A stretch of 7,282 bases of DNA from an uncultured Chloroflexaceae bacterium (GTDB lineage: Bacteria; Chloroflexota; Chloroflexia; Chloroflexales; Chloroflexaceae), in contig CAKZQX010000015.1 in assembly GCA_937141995.1 (NCBI GenBank), forward strand, positions 1-7,282, in the 5' to 3' direction. This document shows, one piece after another, positions 1-6,059 of this stretch (positions are counted from its first letter, which is position 1; every line of letters begins with the position of its first letter). The notes below the pieces were generated by a model that did no database searches, was not told the DNA's origin, and saw only the letters and a program-made list of their open reading frames with translations. The position numbers and the translations under genes were made by a program.

Positions 1-66
1 TGAAATCTTCCGCCCTGCCGGAGGCGAAATTCCGCACCGGGTCAGTGACCGCGTAACGCGTGTAAA
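1..66 (+). repeat. Right half of MITE-like repeat (copy A), cut by window edge
   Basis: This is the right-hand half of the repeat family seen complete at 2021-2232. Positions 4-27 (AATCTTCCGCCCTGCCGGAG followed by GCGA) match 2167-2189 and 2524-2546 with few changes. Positions 48-66 (ACCGCGTAACGCGTGTAAA) match the right terminal repeat of the complete copy (2210-2228) with one difference. The left half and most of the central hairpin would lie before the window; the first few bases may be the end of the hairpin's right arm. No protein is encoded. Confidence 0.75.
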
Positions 67-69
67 GTA

Positions 70-145
70 TACCAGTTACGCGATTCTTCCCTGGAAGGTG
101 CCGGCGCCTCCGCGTTCGGTTTGAATGTCAACCGCGTAAGGTGTG
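70..145 (-). repeat. Short repeat unit (copy A') downstream of metY
   Basis: This short unit is bounded by inverted GTTACGCG-type ends (CAGTTACGCGAT near 72-83 and ACCGCGTAAGGTGTG at 131-145). Read on the minus strand, 113-139 matches 1894-1920 at 23 of 27 positions, including an exact 15-mer CATTCAAACCGAACG. It therefore belongs to the same family as the unit upstream of the metY promoter, but in the opposite orientation. It begins only a few bases beyond the metY stop codon. It contains a GC-rich imperfect hairpin around 95-112 but no T-run on the minus strand, so it is not an obvious intrinsic terminator. Confidence 0.6.
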
Positions 146-149
146 CATA

Positions 150-1436
150 TTATACGCCGGCCAGCGCCTGATCCAGATCCGCCAGGATATCCTCAATCGC
201 CTCCAGGCCAACCGACAGACGCACATAATCATCGGTCACGCCGGTTTCCCGCTGCTCTTCTGGGGTCAACTGCTGATGAGTGGTCGTTGCGGGATGGATT
301 GCCAGCGACTTGGCATCACCGATATTTGCCAGGTGCGAGAAGAGCTGCAACCGGTCAATAAATGATCGTCCGGCTTCGCGCCCACCAACAATCCCAAACC
401 CGACCAGCGCACCCTGACCGCGCGGCAGATAGCGTTGCGCATTGGCATGCGCGGGATGGTTCGGCAGACCGGGATAGTTGACCCAGGCAACCTTTTTGTG
501 CTCGCTCAGGAACTTCGCTACCTGCAGTGCGTTGGCCGCGTGGCGCTCCACCCGCAGCGGCAGCGTCTCCAACCCTTGCAGCAGCAGGAAGGCATTGAAT
601 GGGCTGAGACATGCGCCCAGATCGCGCAACAGTTGCACCCGCGCCTTGAGAATGTAGGCGGGCGGGCCCAGATCGGCAAACTTCACCCCATGGTACGATG
701 GGTCCGGCTCGGTAAAGCCGGGGAAGCGCCCGCCGGCGGCCCAGTCAAACGTGCCCCCATCAACCAGCAGACCAGCGATGGAGGTGCCATGCCCACCGAT
801 AAACTTCGTTCCGGAGTGTATCACAACATCCGCGCCATGCTCAAACGGACGCAGCAGGTAGGGTGTCGGCACGGTGTTATCAACCAGCAGCGGTAGCCCG
901 TGCGCATGCGCCACATCGGCGATGGCGCGGATGTCGGGCACGTCAAGCTTGGGGTTGCCGATGCTCTCGATATAGATCGCCCGGGTGTGCTCGTCAACTG
1001 CCGCGCTAAAGTTGTCGGGGTTGTCGGGATCGACAAAGCGCACGCTAATGCCCAGTTTGGGCAGCGTGTAGTGGAAGAGGTTGTAGGTGCCGCCGTAGAG
1101 ACTGGTTGAGGAGATAATATTATCGCCGGCACCGGCAATATTGAGGATGGCCGTCGTCTCGGCCGCCTGGCCGGAGGCAAACGCCAGCGCACCGACGCCG
1201 CCCTCCAGCAGGGTGATCCGCTGCTCCAGCACATCGGTGGTCGGGTTCATGATGCGGGTGTAGATATTTCCCGGCTCGGCCAGGGCAAACAGCCGGGCGG
1301 CGTGGTCGGTATCCTGAAAAACATACGAGGTGGTCTGATAGATCGGCACAGCACGCGATCCCGTGGTGGGGTCAGGCTGCTGGCCTCCGTGGAGTGCAAG
1401 CGTTTCAAAGCCGGTAAACTGCGGCGTGTCAGACAT
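150..1436 (-). CDS. metY: O-acetylhomoserine sulfhydrylase (homocysteine synthase)
   Basis: This is a cytosolic PLP enzyme of the Cys/Met-metabolism family. By family knowledge it makes homocysteine (and acetate) from O-acetyl-L-homoserine and sulfide, ahead of methionine. The 428-residue length fits O-acetylhomoserine sulfhydrylases, which are longer than cystathionine gamma-synthases (about 380-400). Visible landmarks in 428-residue numbering: the N-terminal [19 protein letters not shown] near 59-66 (Tyr/Arg that hold the PLP phosphate); the ASGQAA loop near 87-92; LVDNT with the PLP-binding Asp at 186; and [10 protein letters not shown] with Schiff-base Lys 211. The ATG at 1436 is preferred because GGGAG (1446-1450) lies 9 nt upstream. 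An in-frame GTG at 1442 would add two residues but sits only 3 nt from that site. It is transcribed alone, behind an SAM-I riboswitch (1615-1785), which supports a methionine-pathway role. Enzymes acting on O-succinylhomoserine are the main alternative. Confidence 0.93.
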   Translation of the reverse strand: MSDTPQFTGFETLALHGGQQPDPTTGSRAVPIYQTTSYVFQDTDHAARLFALAEPGNIYTRIMNPTTDVLEQRITLLEGGVGALAFASGQAAETTAILNIAGAGDNIISSTSLYGGTYNLFHYTLPKLGISVRFVDPDNPDNFSAAVDEHTRAIYIESIGNPKLDVPDIRAIADVAHAHGLPLLVDNTVPTPYLLRPFEHGADVVIHSGTKFIGGHGTSIAGLLVDGGTFDWAAGGRFPGFTEPDPSYHGVKFADLGPPAYILKARVQLLRDLGACLSPFNAFLLLQGLETLPLRVERHAANALQVAKFLSEHKKVAWVNYPGLPNHPAHANAQRYLPRGQGALVGFGIVGGREAGRSFIDRLQLFSHLANIGDAKSLAIHPATTTHQQLTPEEQRETGVTDDYVRLSVGLEAIEDILADLDQALAGV

Positions 1437-1445
1437 GTACACATT

Positions 1446-1450
1446 CTCCC
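1446..1450 (-). promoter_or_regulatory. Ribosome binding site of metY
   Basis: On the minus strand this reads GGGAG within AAGGGAGAA, 9 nt before the ATG at 1436. The spacing decides for the ATG over the upstream in-frame GTG at 1442. Confidence 0.6.
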
Positions 1451-1482
1451 TTCTGCTTCATACTGCCGGTTACACGATAAAC

Positions 1483-1500
1483 CCTCCCACGCATGGGAGG
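1483..1500 (-). other. Perfect 7-bp hairpin in the metY leader
   Basis: On the minus strand CCTCCCA and TGGGAGG pair perfectly around a TGCG loop. The hairpin lies between the riboswitch terminator (ends 1552) and the metY ribosome binding site (1446-1450). No U-run follows, so it is not a standard terminator. It could protect the 5' end of processed mRNA, pause polymerase, or be a stray small repeat. The function is unknown. Confidence 0.5.
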
Positions 1501-1551
1501 CCGGAAGCGGACCGGCACCAGTTCAGTTGTACGGATAGGCCAAAAGTGGGC

Positions 1552-1581
1552 AAAAAAAAGCCTCATCCGAGGATGATGAGG
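1552..1581 (-). terminator. Riboswitch-controlled intrinsic terminator
   Basis: On the minus strand CCTCATC (1575-1581) pairs with GATGAGG (1561-1567) across a 7-nt loop, then C and eight T (1552-1559). This is a textbook rho-independent terminator, about 120 nt before the metY start. Its 5' arm CTCATC is also complementary to the 3' strand of aptamer P1 (GATGAG, 1615-1620). That gives an evident antiterminator when SAM is absent and P1 is not held together. Confidence 0.9.
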
Positions 1582-1614
1582 GCATACAAACGTCAACGGT
1601 TTGATGTACCGCCA

Positions 1615-1785
1615 CTCATCTTCCAGAACACCTCTGCCGGAATTGGCACCTACCCGGGTCCGGTTTGCCGTCTCAGCAGAGCAGATGAGTCGTGGGAACT
1701 CATAACCTGCTATGCAGTACCGTGCAAAACGTCCTGGGGGTTGCCGGGGCTTCAACGGGCCGGTCCCTCTGCCCCTCTGGATGAG
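1615..1785 (-). promoter_or_regulatory. SAM-I (S-box) riboswitch aptamer
   Basis: Read on the minus strand, the leader carries the S-box hallmarks in order. These are P1 5' strand CTCATC (1780-1785), CAGAG, GGGGCAGAGGGACCGGCCC, GTTGAAGCCCCGGCAACC, GGTGCCAATTCC and the P1 3' strand GATGAG (1615-1620). SAM-I aptamers bind S-adenosylmethionine and turn downstream methionine genes off, here by releasing the terminator at 1552-1581. At 171 nt it is longer than the usual 105-120 nt. The extra sequence is in the P3 region and contains its own stem, ACTCAT/ATGAGT with a 7-nt loop (1685-1703), extended by GCAG/CTGC (1681-1684 and 1707-1710). Confidence 0.95.
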
Positions 1786-1805
1786 CTGGTTCTTAATTTG
1801 TGCTA

Positions 1806-1834
1806 ATGATACTATTTCGGGTTGAATTTGTCAA
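1806..1834 (-). promoter_or_regulatory. Sigma70-type promoter of metY
   Basis: On the minus strand there is a perfect -35 TTGACA (1829-1834), a 17-nt spacer and -10 TATCAT (1806-1811, five of six to consensus). An AT-rich stretch AAATTTTTTAG lies upstream. Transcription would start near 1799, about 14 nt before the S-box aptamer, which is the arrangement expected for a riboswitch leader. Confidence 0.85.
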
Positions 1835-1884
1835 GAACCTAAAAAATTTGACATTCACTGTGTGCTTGCGCGGTTTTCGCTCCC

Positions 1885-2022
1885 TTACACGCGTTATGCG
1901 GTGAGCATTCAAACCGAACGTTTAACCAGGTGGAAGTCGGATTCCTATCAGCATTGGCTGTTTCGCGGGGTTCGCTCATGTCGTGTTGTTCGTGGTCCAA
2001 ACGCCCACCGCGTAACTCGTGT
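1885..2022 (+). repeat. MITE-like repeat, variant copy D
   Basis: The unit is bounded by inverted ends. ACACGCGTTATGCGGTGAGC (from 1887) and the reverse complement of the right end (ACACGAGTTACGCGGTGGGC, ending at 2022) agree at about 19 of 23 positions when extended to 23. The interior differs from copies B and C, lacks the long central hairpin, and shares the 15-mer CATTCAAACCGAACG (1906-1920) with copy A'. Its right end abuts copy B. No gene is recognised; the open frames across it are interrupted, low-quality and follow the repeat. Confidence 0.6.
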
Positions 2023-2232
2023 GATTTACACGAGTTACGCGGTGGATCTGCAAACTGGGCGTTTGAGCACAGTGATGGCCCGATTCGCCTGCGGCAGCAT
2101 GGTACGCAATTTATCTTATTTCACAAAAATTTACACTTCGTACAAATTTTTGTGAAATAAGATGGAATCTTCCACCCTGCCGAAGGCGATATCACCTTCC
2201 GGGAGAGTGACCGCGTAACTCGTGTAAATCAC
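2021..2232. repeat. MITE-like element, copy B (23-bp perfect terminal inverted repeats)
   Basis: The ends are perfect 23-bp inverted repeats (2021-2043 and 2210-2232), built on GATTTACACGAGTTACGCGG. Inside lie three parts: a left arm with CAAACTGGGCGTTT (2051-2064) and GATTCGCCTGCGGCAGCATG (from 2082); a central hairpin (2113-2163); and a right arm GAATCTTCCACCCTGCCGAA (from 2165). CTGCCGAAGGCGA in the right arm is nearly the reverse complement of TCGCCTGCGGCAG in the left arm, so the whole element folds as a nested palindrome. No coding capacity. The form suggests a non-autonomous transposable element, though no transposase is present to confirm this. Confidence 0.75.
2113..2163. other. Central hairpin of copy B
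   Basis: A 20-bp perfect inverted repeat (2113-2132 and 2144-2163, ATCTTATTTCACAAAAATTT and its complement) encloses an 11-nt loop. It is AT-rich inside an otherwise GC-rich element. The matching position in copy C carries a different but also perfect stem. Confidence 0.9.
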
Positions 2233-2378
2233 GGCTGAATCAGTGTAAACCTATCCTCAACCATATCTTCACCTCTGTTCTACGGGTCATGGTAATGGAC
2301 TTCTGCTATACTGCCAGTAGCACAGGATGGCAGGCGGCTATCCTGGGTAGCGGCGCACGGCTGCTGTGCGCCGGCAAC
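2233..2378. other. Unique intergenic stretch between repeat copies
   Basis: No gene is recognised. It holds a TATACT -10-like hexamer at 2307-2312 without a convincing -35. It also holds an 8-bp perfect hairpin CGGCGCAC/GTGCGCCG (2351-2358 and 2366-2373, 7-nt loop) with no T-run. It may be original upstream DNA of the ABC operon, now separated from it by copy C. Confidence 0.4.
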
Positions 2379-2386
2379 TAACATCA

Positions 2387-2602
2387 CAGAACTTACGCGG
2401 TGGTTCATCAAACCGGGCGTTTCACCCGGTGAACGGCAGAATCGCCTGCGGCAGCATGGGACTGTTTTTATCTTTTCCACAAACATGTTGCATTTTGTGC
2501 AACATGTTTGTGGAAAAGAATAGAATCTTCCGCCCTGCCGGCGGCGCATCGGGGCGTTCATCCAGATGAACATCTGATTTGGAACTGATTGCGTAACTCC
2601 TG
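2387..2602. repeat. MITE-like element, copy C, with flanking direct repeats
   Basis: This has the same layout as copy B: ends CAGAACTTACGC and GCGTAACTCCTG (imperfect inverted repeats); the left arm CAAACCGGGCGTTT and AATCGCCTGCGGCAGCATGG; a central hairpin at 2471-2519; and the right arm GAATCTTCCGCCCTGCCGGC (from 2523). The 9-mer TAACATCAC occurs directly on both sides (2379-2387 and 2603-2611), consistent with an 8- or 9-bp target duplication. The element ends about 55 bp before the ABC ATPase start, so it sits in that operon's upstream region. Confidence 0.75.
2471..2519. other. Central hairpin of copy C
   Basis: A 22-bp perfect inverted repeat (2471-2492 and 2498-2519, beginning TCTTTTCCACAAACATGTTG) encloses a 5-nt TTTTG loop. 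Aligned with the copy B stem, several bases differ but pairing remains complete in both. Confidence 0.9.
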
Positions 2603-2656
2603 TAACATCACGCTATTTACTTCATGAACCGAACAAACAGAGGTTAAGGAGCCGAC

Positions 2657-3685
2657 ATGATTGAAGCACACCAGCTTTGTAAGCAATTTGGCGGGTTCCA
2701 CGCCGTGCGCAATCTCTCGCTGAAGATCCCGCCCGGTGAAGTGCTGGCCCTGCTTGGACATAATGGCGCGGGAAAGACGACCACCGTACGCATGCTCGGC
2801 GCGATTCTCAAGCCGACCAGCGGGTGGGCCCGCGTGGGCGGGCACGATGTGGTGCAGGAAGCCCAGCAGGTGCGTAGCAAGGTAGGGTTGCTGACCGAGT
2901 ATCCGGGGCTGTACAATCGGATGGATGCCCTGGAGTATCTCTACTTTTTTGGTGCGCTGCTGGGGCTGGATGCGCGGCGCAGCCAGGAACGCGCCGAACT
3001 GCTGCTCAAGCAATTTGGGCTCTGGGAGGCGCGGGAGCGGCGGCTCGACGGCTACTCCAAGGGCATGAAACAGAAGATCGCCCTCGTCCGCGCGCTGATC
3101 CATGATCCGCCCGTCCTCTTCCTGGATGAGCCGACCACCGCTATGGACCCGCAGAGTGCCCGAACGGTCCGGGATGCGATTGGCGAACTGCGCGCCGCTG
3201 ACCGCTCAATTCTGCTGACGACCCACAACCTGGCCGAGGCTGAAGTGCTGGCCGACCGAATTGCGATTATCAGCAGTGGGCGAATTATTGTAGAGGGCAC
3301 GATTACCCAGATCACCCGGCAACTGCTGGGCGATCCGCTCTGGGATCTGCGCCTGGCGAATCCCGCCGCGCATGAGGCAGTCAGACCGTTGTTGCAGGAT
3401 CTCGTCACAGTGGAAGACGTTACGCCGGAGTTTGTGCGCTACCGCTGCTCCGATCCGCAGCAGATCAATCCGCAGATTATCGCCCGCCTGACCGGGCAGA
3501 ACCTGGCGCTGGTTGCGCTGGCCGAGGTGCCCCGCAGCCTGGAGGATGTCTACCTGAGCATTGTCGGGCGGGATGCGCGCCCGGCCTCTGCCGATGAGCC
3601 GGCCCGGCAGGATGGCCCCTCCCCGGCGGAGGTAGCCCCGGTATCGCTGGCGGCCCCGTCCCGCCAGGAGGAGGTTACATCGTGA
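2657..3685 (+). CDS. ABC transporter ATP-binding protein (ABC-2/NatA-like exporter ATPase)
   Basis: This is the cytosolic motor subunit of an ABC exporter, 342 residues. Visible motifs: Walker A GHNGAGKT (34-41); a Q-loop region LLTEYPGLY (78-86) lacking the usual Gln, as is common in the CcmA/NatA branch; a signature YSKGMKQK (133-140) in place of LSGGQ; Walker B VLFLDEP (153-159) with catalytic Glu 158; D-loop AMDP; and switch His 190 (TTHNLAEAE). The C-terminal regulatory part ends with the typical SLEDVYLSIVG, then a Pro/Ala/Glu-rich tail of about 35 residues. AAGGAG lies 5 nt before the ATG. The stop overlaps the permease start in GTGA, so the two are translationally coupled and form one transporter. 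Substrate unknown. Confidence 0.95.
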   Translation: MIEAHQLCKQFGGFHAVRNLSLKIPPGEVLALLGHNGAGKTTTVRMLGAILKPTSGWARVGGHDVVQEAQQVRSKVGLLTEYPGLYNRMDALEYLYFFGALLGLDARRSQERAELLLKQFGLWEARERRLDGYSKGMKQKIALVRALIHDPPVLFLDEPTTAMDPQSARTVRDAIGELRAADRSILLTTHNLAEAEVLADRIAIISSGRIIVEGTITQITRQLLGDPLWDLRLANPAAHEAVRPLLQDLVTVEDVTPEFVRYRCSDPQQINPQIIARLTGQNLALVALAEVPRSLEDVYLSIVGRDARPASADEPARQDGPSPAEVAPVSLAAPSRQEEVTS

Positions 3686-5961
3686 ACCGCGATGCAGTGA
3701 TGATCATTGTCCGGCGCGAGGTGCGCGATACGCTGAGCGACTGGCGCATCCTCCTGCCGATTGCCCTGCTGACCTTTCTAATGCCGCAACTGATGGTGGC
3801 GGCCTCCAGCTTTGTTATTCGCTTTGTCGATGATGCAAACCTGGCCCAGCGCCTGGTGCCCTTCGTGGTCCTGCTGGTCGGGTTCATCCCGGCAAGCTTC
3901 TCGCTGATTACCGCGCTGGAGTCGTTTGTCGGCGAACGTGAGCGCAACAGCCTGGAGTCGCTGCTGGCGATGCCGGTCTCCGATGATCAGCTCTACCTGG
4001 GAAAGCTGGGCGCGTCGCTCATAACGCCGCTGATCTCCAGTTTTCTGGCGATGCTGGTCTACACCTTCATGCTCTACCTGGTCAACCCGGATCTCTACTT
4101 TGGCGCAATGACTATGCCGCGCCTGGTGCAGATCTTTGGGGTGATCGGGTTGATGGCCCTGACGATGGTCGCGGGGTCGGTGGTGATTTCCAGCCATATC
4201 AGCAGCATTCGCGCCGCCAACCTGATGTCCAGTTTTATTCTGCTGCCGATGGCGCTGGCTGTTCAGCTCGAAGCCGTGCTGATTATCAACGGGCGTTGGG
4301 ATGTTTTCTGGACGGCGATTGCCGCGTTTGCGATTATTGCTACGCTGCTGGTCCGAACCGGTCTGATGACCTTCAACCGGGAGGAGATTTTATCGCGGGA
4401 GCAGGAGCAGTCGCTGGTGCCGCCGTTCCTGCGCGGCCTGGCGCAACACCTGCCGCAAAACCGGCGCAAAGCGACAGTCCGCCGGCGTAGCTTCCGGTTG
4501 CAGCGCTTTCCCCGCCTCGCCGCAACCATGACCATTGCCGAGCGCGAACTACGCGAGACGCTGACCGACTGGAAGGTGCTGCTGCCTGTCGGTATGCTCT
4601 CCTGGGTTATTCCGCTGGCGCTGGTAGGCGGAGCCGACCTGGCGATCAACTTTATCGGCGATGCCTCCCTGATCGGGCGGGTGGTGCCGTTTGCCACGCT
4701 GCTGGTGGGGTTTGTTCCGGCGAGTTTCTCGTTGATCACGGCGTTGGAGTCGTTTGTCGGTGAGCGCGAGCGCAATAGCCTCGAAGCGCTGCTGGCAATG
4801 CCGGTGTCGGATAATGATCTCTATGTCAGCAAGCTCTGTTCGTCGCTGCTGGTGCCGCTGCTCTCCAGTTTTACCGCGATGCTGGTTTTTGCCGCAGCGC
4901 TGGCAATGACCCAACCCGATCTCTACTTTTTTTCCATGACCGCAGTGCGTATGTTCCAACTGCTCCTGATGATCGGCATTATTACGCTGATGATGGTGGC
5001 GGGCGCAGTGATCATTTCCAGTCACACCGGCAGTATCCGGGCGGCCAACCTGATGGCGAGTTTTGTGCTGATTCCCACGGCAGTGATGCTGCAGTTGCAA
5101 GCCCTGCTGATCATCGCGCAGCGCTGGGATCTGCTCTGGATTATTATCGCGGCCCTGACCGTGATCACGATCGCGCTGGTGCGTACGGGTATGACTACCT
5201 TCAACCGCGAGGAGATTCTCTCCCGCGAACATGAAACCCTAAACCTGCAGAGCATCATGGCGACGTTCAAGACCTTCTTGCGGGAGTATCAACCGGCGGG
5301 CGTGGTGCCGGATCTCTATCCCGGGTTGCCCTTTGCGCCGGGGCGGTTTTACCGTGAAGAGCTTCCCGCACTGCTGCGTGAATTGCGACTGCCCCTGGCC
5401 GTTGCCCTGATCGGGGCGGTCGGCGGGACACTGGCCGGGGGGTTTATCGGCAATACCTATGAAATCACTGCGTTTAATCAGGTGTTGGATCGCATCGGGA
5501 CGGTTGCCGACCCGTCGCCCGGCCTGGCGCTGCTGGTTTTTGCCAATAATGTTCGCGTGTCCGTGCTCTCGAATATCTTTTCGGTTTTCAGCTTTGGTCT
5601 GTTTGCCTTCCTGGTACCGACGGTCGCCTTTACCCAGGTTGGCTTTGTCGCCAGCACACTCCAGGCGCGCGGCGGAAGTTGGCTGGCATTGGGTGCCGAT
5701 AGTCCGCTCCAGTTTGTGCTGACCTATGTGCTGCCGCATGGTATTATTGAACTTCCGACGTTTATTCTGAGCGCGGCGTTAGGCATTCGGATTGGGGCTG
5801 CACTGCTCTCACCACCCAGCGGGTTTAGCGTCGGCCAGAATATTCTCTGGGCAATGGCGAACTTCTGGAAGGTCTGGCTGTTGCTGCTGCTACCGCTGAT
5901 TCTGCTCAGTGCGCTGGTGGAGGGCTTCCTCTCGCCGCTGGTTATTCGCGCATTTTATTGA
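3682..5961 (+). CDS. Tandem-duplicated ABC-2-type permease with C-terminal SpoIIM-like domain
   Basis: This is an integral membrane protein of 759 residues with three parts. Residues 7-245 and 283-521 are gapless tandem copies of one permease half (constant offset of 276 residues, about 59% identical by hand count). Each has roughly six hydrophobic segments and the ABC-2 cytosolic motif ESFVGERERNSLE.LLAMPVSD. A basic linker (246-282, rich in Arg) joins them. Residues about 555-759 resemble SpoIIM: FANNVRVSVLSNI near 620-632, and HGIIELPTFILSAALGIRIG (686-705), the family's typical HG.xE region. The GTG start at 3682 overlaps the ATPase stop by 4 bp, with AGGAGG 7 nt or more upstream. With both halves in one chain, a single copy could supply the full membrane pore for two ATPases. 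The SpoIIM-like part is not proof of sporulation; its role and the substrate are unknown. Confidence 0.92.
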   Translation: MNRDAVMIIVRREVRDTLSDWRILLPIALLTFLMPQLMVAASSFVIRFVDDANLAQRLVPFVVLLVGFIPASFSLITALESFVGERERNSLESLLAMPVSDDQLYLGKLGASLITPLISSFLAMLVYTFMLYLVNPDLYFGAMTMPRLVQIFGVIGLMALTMVAGSVVISSHISSIRAANLMSSFILLPMALAVQLEAVLIINGRWDVFWTAIAAFAIIATLLVRTGLMTFNREEILSREQEQSLVPPFLRGLAQHLPQNRRKATVRRRSFRLQRFPRLAATMTIAERELRETLTDWKVLLPVGMLSWVIPLALVGGADLAINFIGDASLIGRVVPFATLLVGFVPASFSLITALESFVGERERNSLEALLAMPVSDNDLYVSKLCSSLLVPLLSSFTAMLVFAAALAMTQPDLYFFSMTAVRMFQLLLMIGIITLMMVAGAVIISSHTGSIRAANLMASFVLIPTAVMLQLQALLIIAQRWDLLWIIIAALTVITIALVRTGMTTFNREEILSREHETLNLQSIMATFKTFLREYQPAGVVPDLYPGLPFAPGRFYREELPALLRELRLPLAVALIGAVGGTLAGGFIGNTYEITAFNQVLDRIGTVADPSPGLALLVFANNVRVSVLSNIFSVFSFGLFAFLVPTVAFTQVGFVASTLQARGGSWLALGADSPLQFVLTYVLPHGIIELPTFILSAALGIRIGAALLSPPSGFSVGQNILWAMANFWKVWLLLLLPLILLSALVEGFLSPLVIRAFY

Positions 5962-5970
5962 CCTTGGGCA

Positions 5971-5991
5971 TGCGGAAGCCTCGCTTCCGCA
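5971..5991. repeat. GCATGC-headed hairpin H1
   Basis: TGCGGAAGC and GCTTCCGCA pair perfectly (9 bp) around a 3-nt loop CTC, preceded by GGGCATGC. It lies 10 bp after the permease stop. No T-run follows, so it is more likely a small dispersed repeat or mRNA-stability element than a terminator. Confidence 0.75.
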
Positions 5992-6008
5992 GAGACGGGC
6001 TTTGGCAT

Positions 6009-6027
6009 GCGGGAGCTATGCTCCCGC
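6009..6027. repeat. GCATGC-headed hairpin H2
   Basis: GCGGGAGC and GCTCCCGC pair perfectly (8 bp) around a TAT loop and are preceded by GGCATGC, as in H1. Compared with H1, one A-T pair has become G-C on both arms. It lies 32 bp before the hydrolase start. Confidence 0.75.
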
Positions 6028-6059
6028 GGTTTCTGTTCCGGTTAGGGATGAGAGCTATT

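Noticed and set aside
1437..1442. GTG at 1442 as the metY start (two extra residues)
   Set aside because: The Shine-Dalgarno-like GGGAG is only 3 nt from it but 9 nt from the ATG at 1436. The family also usually starts at MS(D/E)-type residues.
1363..1806. Open frames on both strands across the metY leader
   Set aside because: They run through the S-box aptamer and its terminator, whose RNA motifs explain the sequence. The proteins have no recognisable features.
1848..1853. Plus-strand TTGACA as a promoter reading toward the repeats
   Set aside because: No -10-like hexamer lies at 16-18 nt (the sequence there is cggttt), and no gene follows on that strand for 800 bp.
1862..2160. Plus-strand open frames of 76 and 97 codons
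   Set aside because: They cover repeat copies D and B, are explained by the inverted-repeat structure and show no codon or motif evidence.
2351..2373. GC-rich hairpin as a terminator between metY and the ABC operon
   Set aside because: There is no T-run on either side, and no transcript is known to end there.
1861..2611. CRISPR array
   Set aside because: The repeats are few, inverted, of unequal length and unevenly spaced. There are no regular spacers and no cas genes.
2589..2619. Promoter for the ABC operon at the end of copy C (TTGCGT ... TATTTA)
   Set aside because: The -35 is weak, the spacing is 19 nt and the -10 is poor. It cannot be supported without transcript data.
4549..5739. Long antisense open frames (166 and 227 codons) opposite the permease
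   Set aside because: They are His/Gln/Arg-rich shadows of GC-rich membrane-protein codons, with no ribosome binding site or family motif.
5958..6059. TTG start at 5958 giving a 324-residue hydrolase
   Set aside because: The extra 34 codons are made of the H1 and H2 hairpin repeats, give an Arg-rich nonsense-like leader, and the family fold begins at the 6060 ATG.
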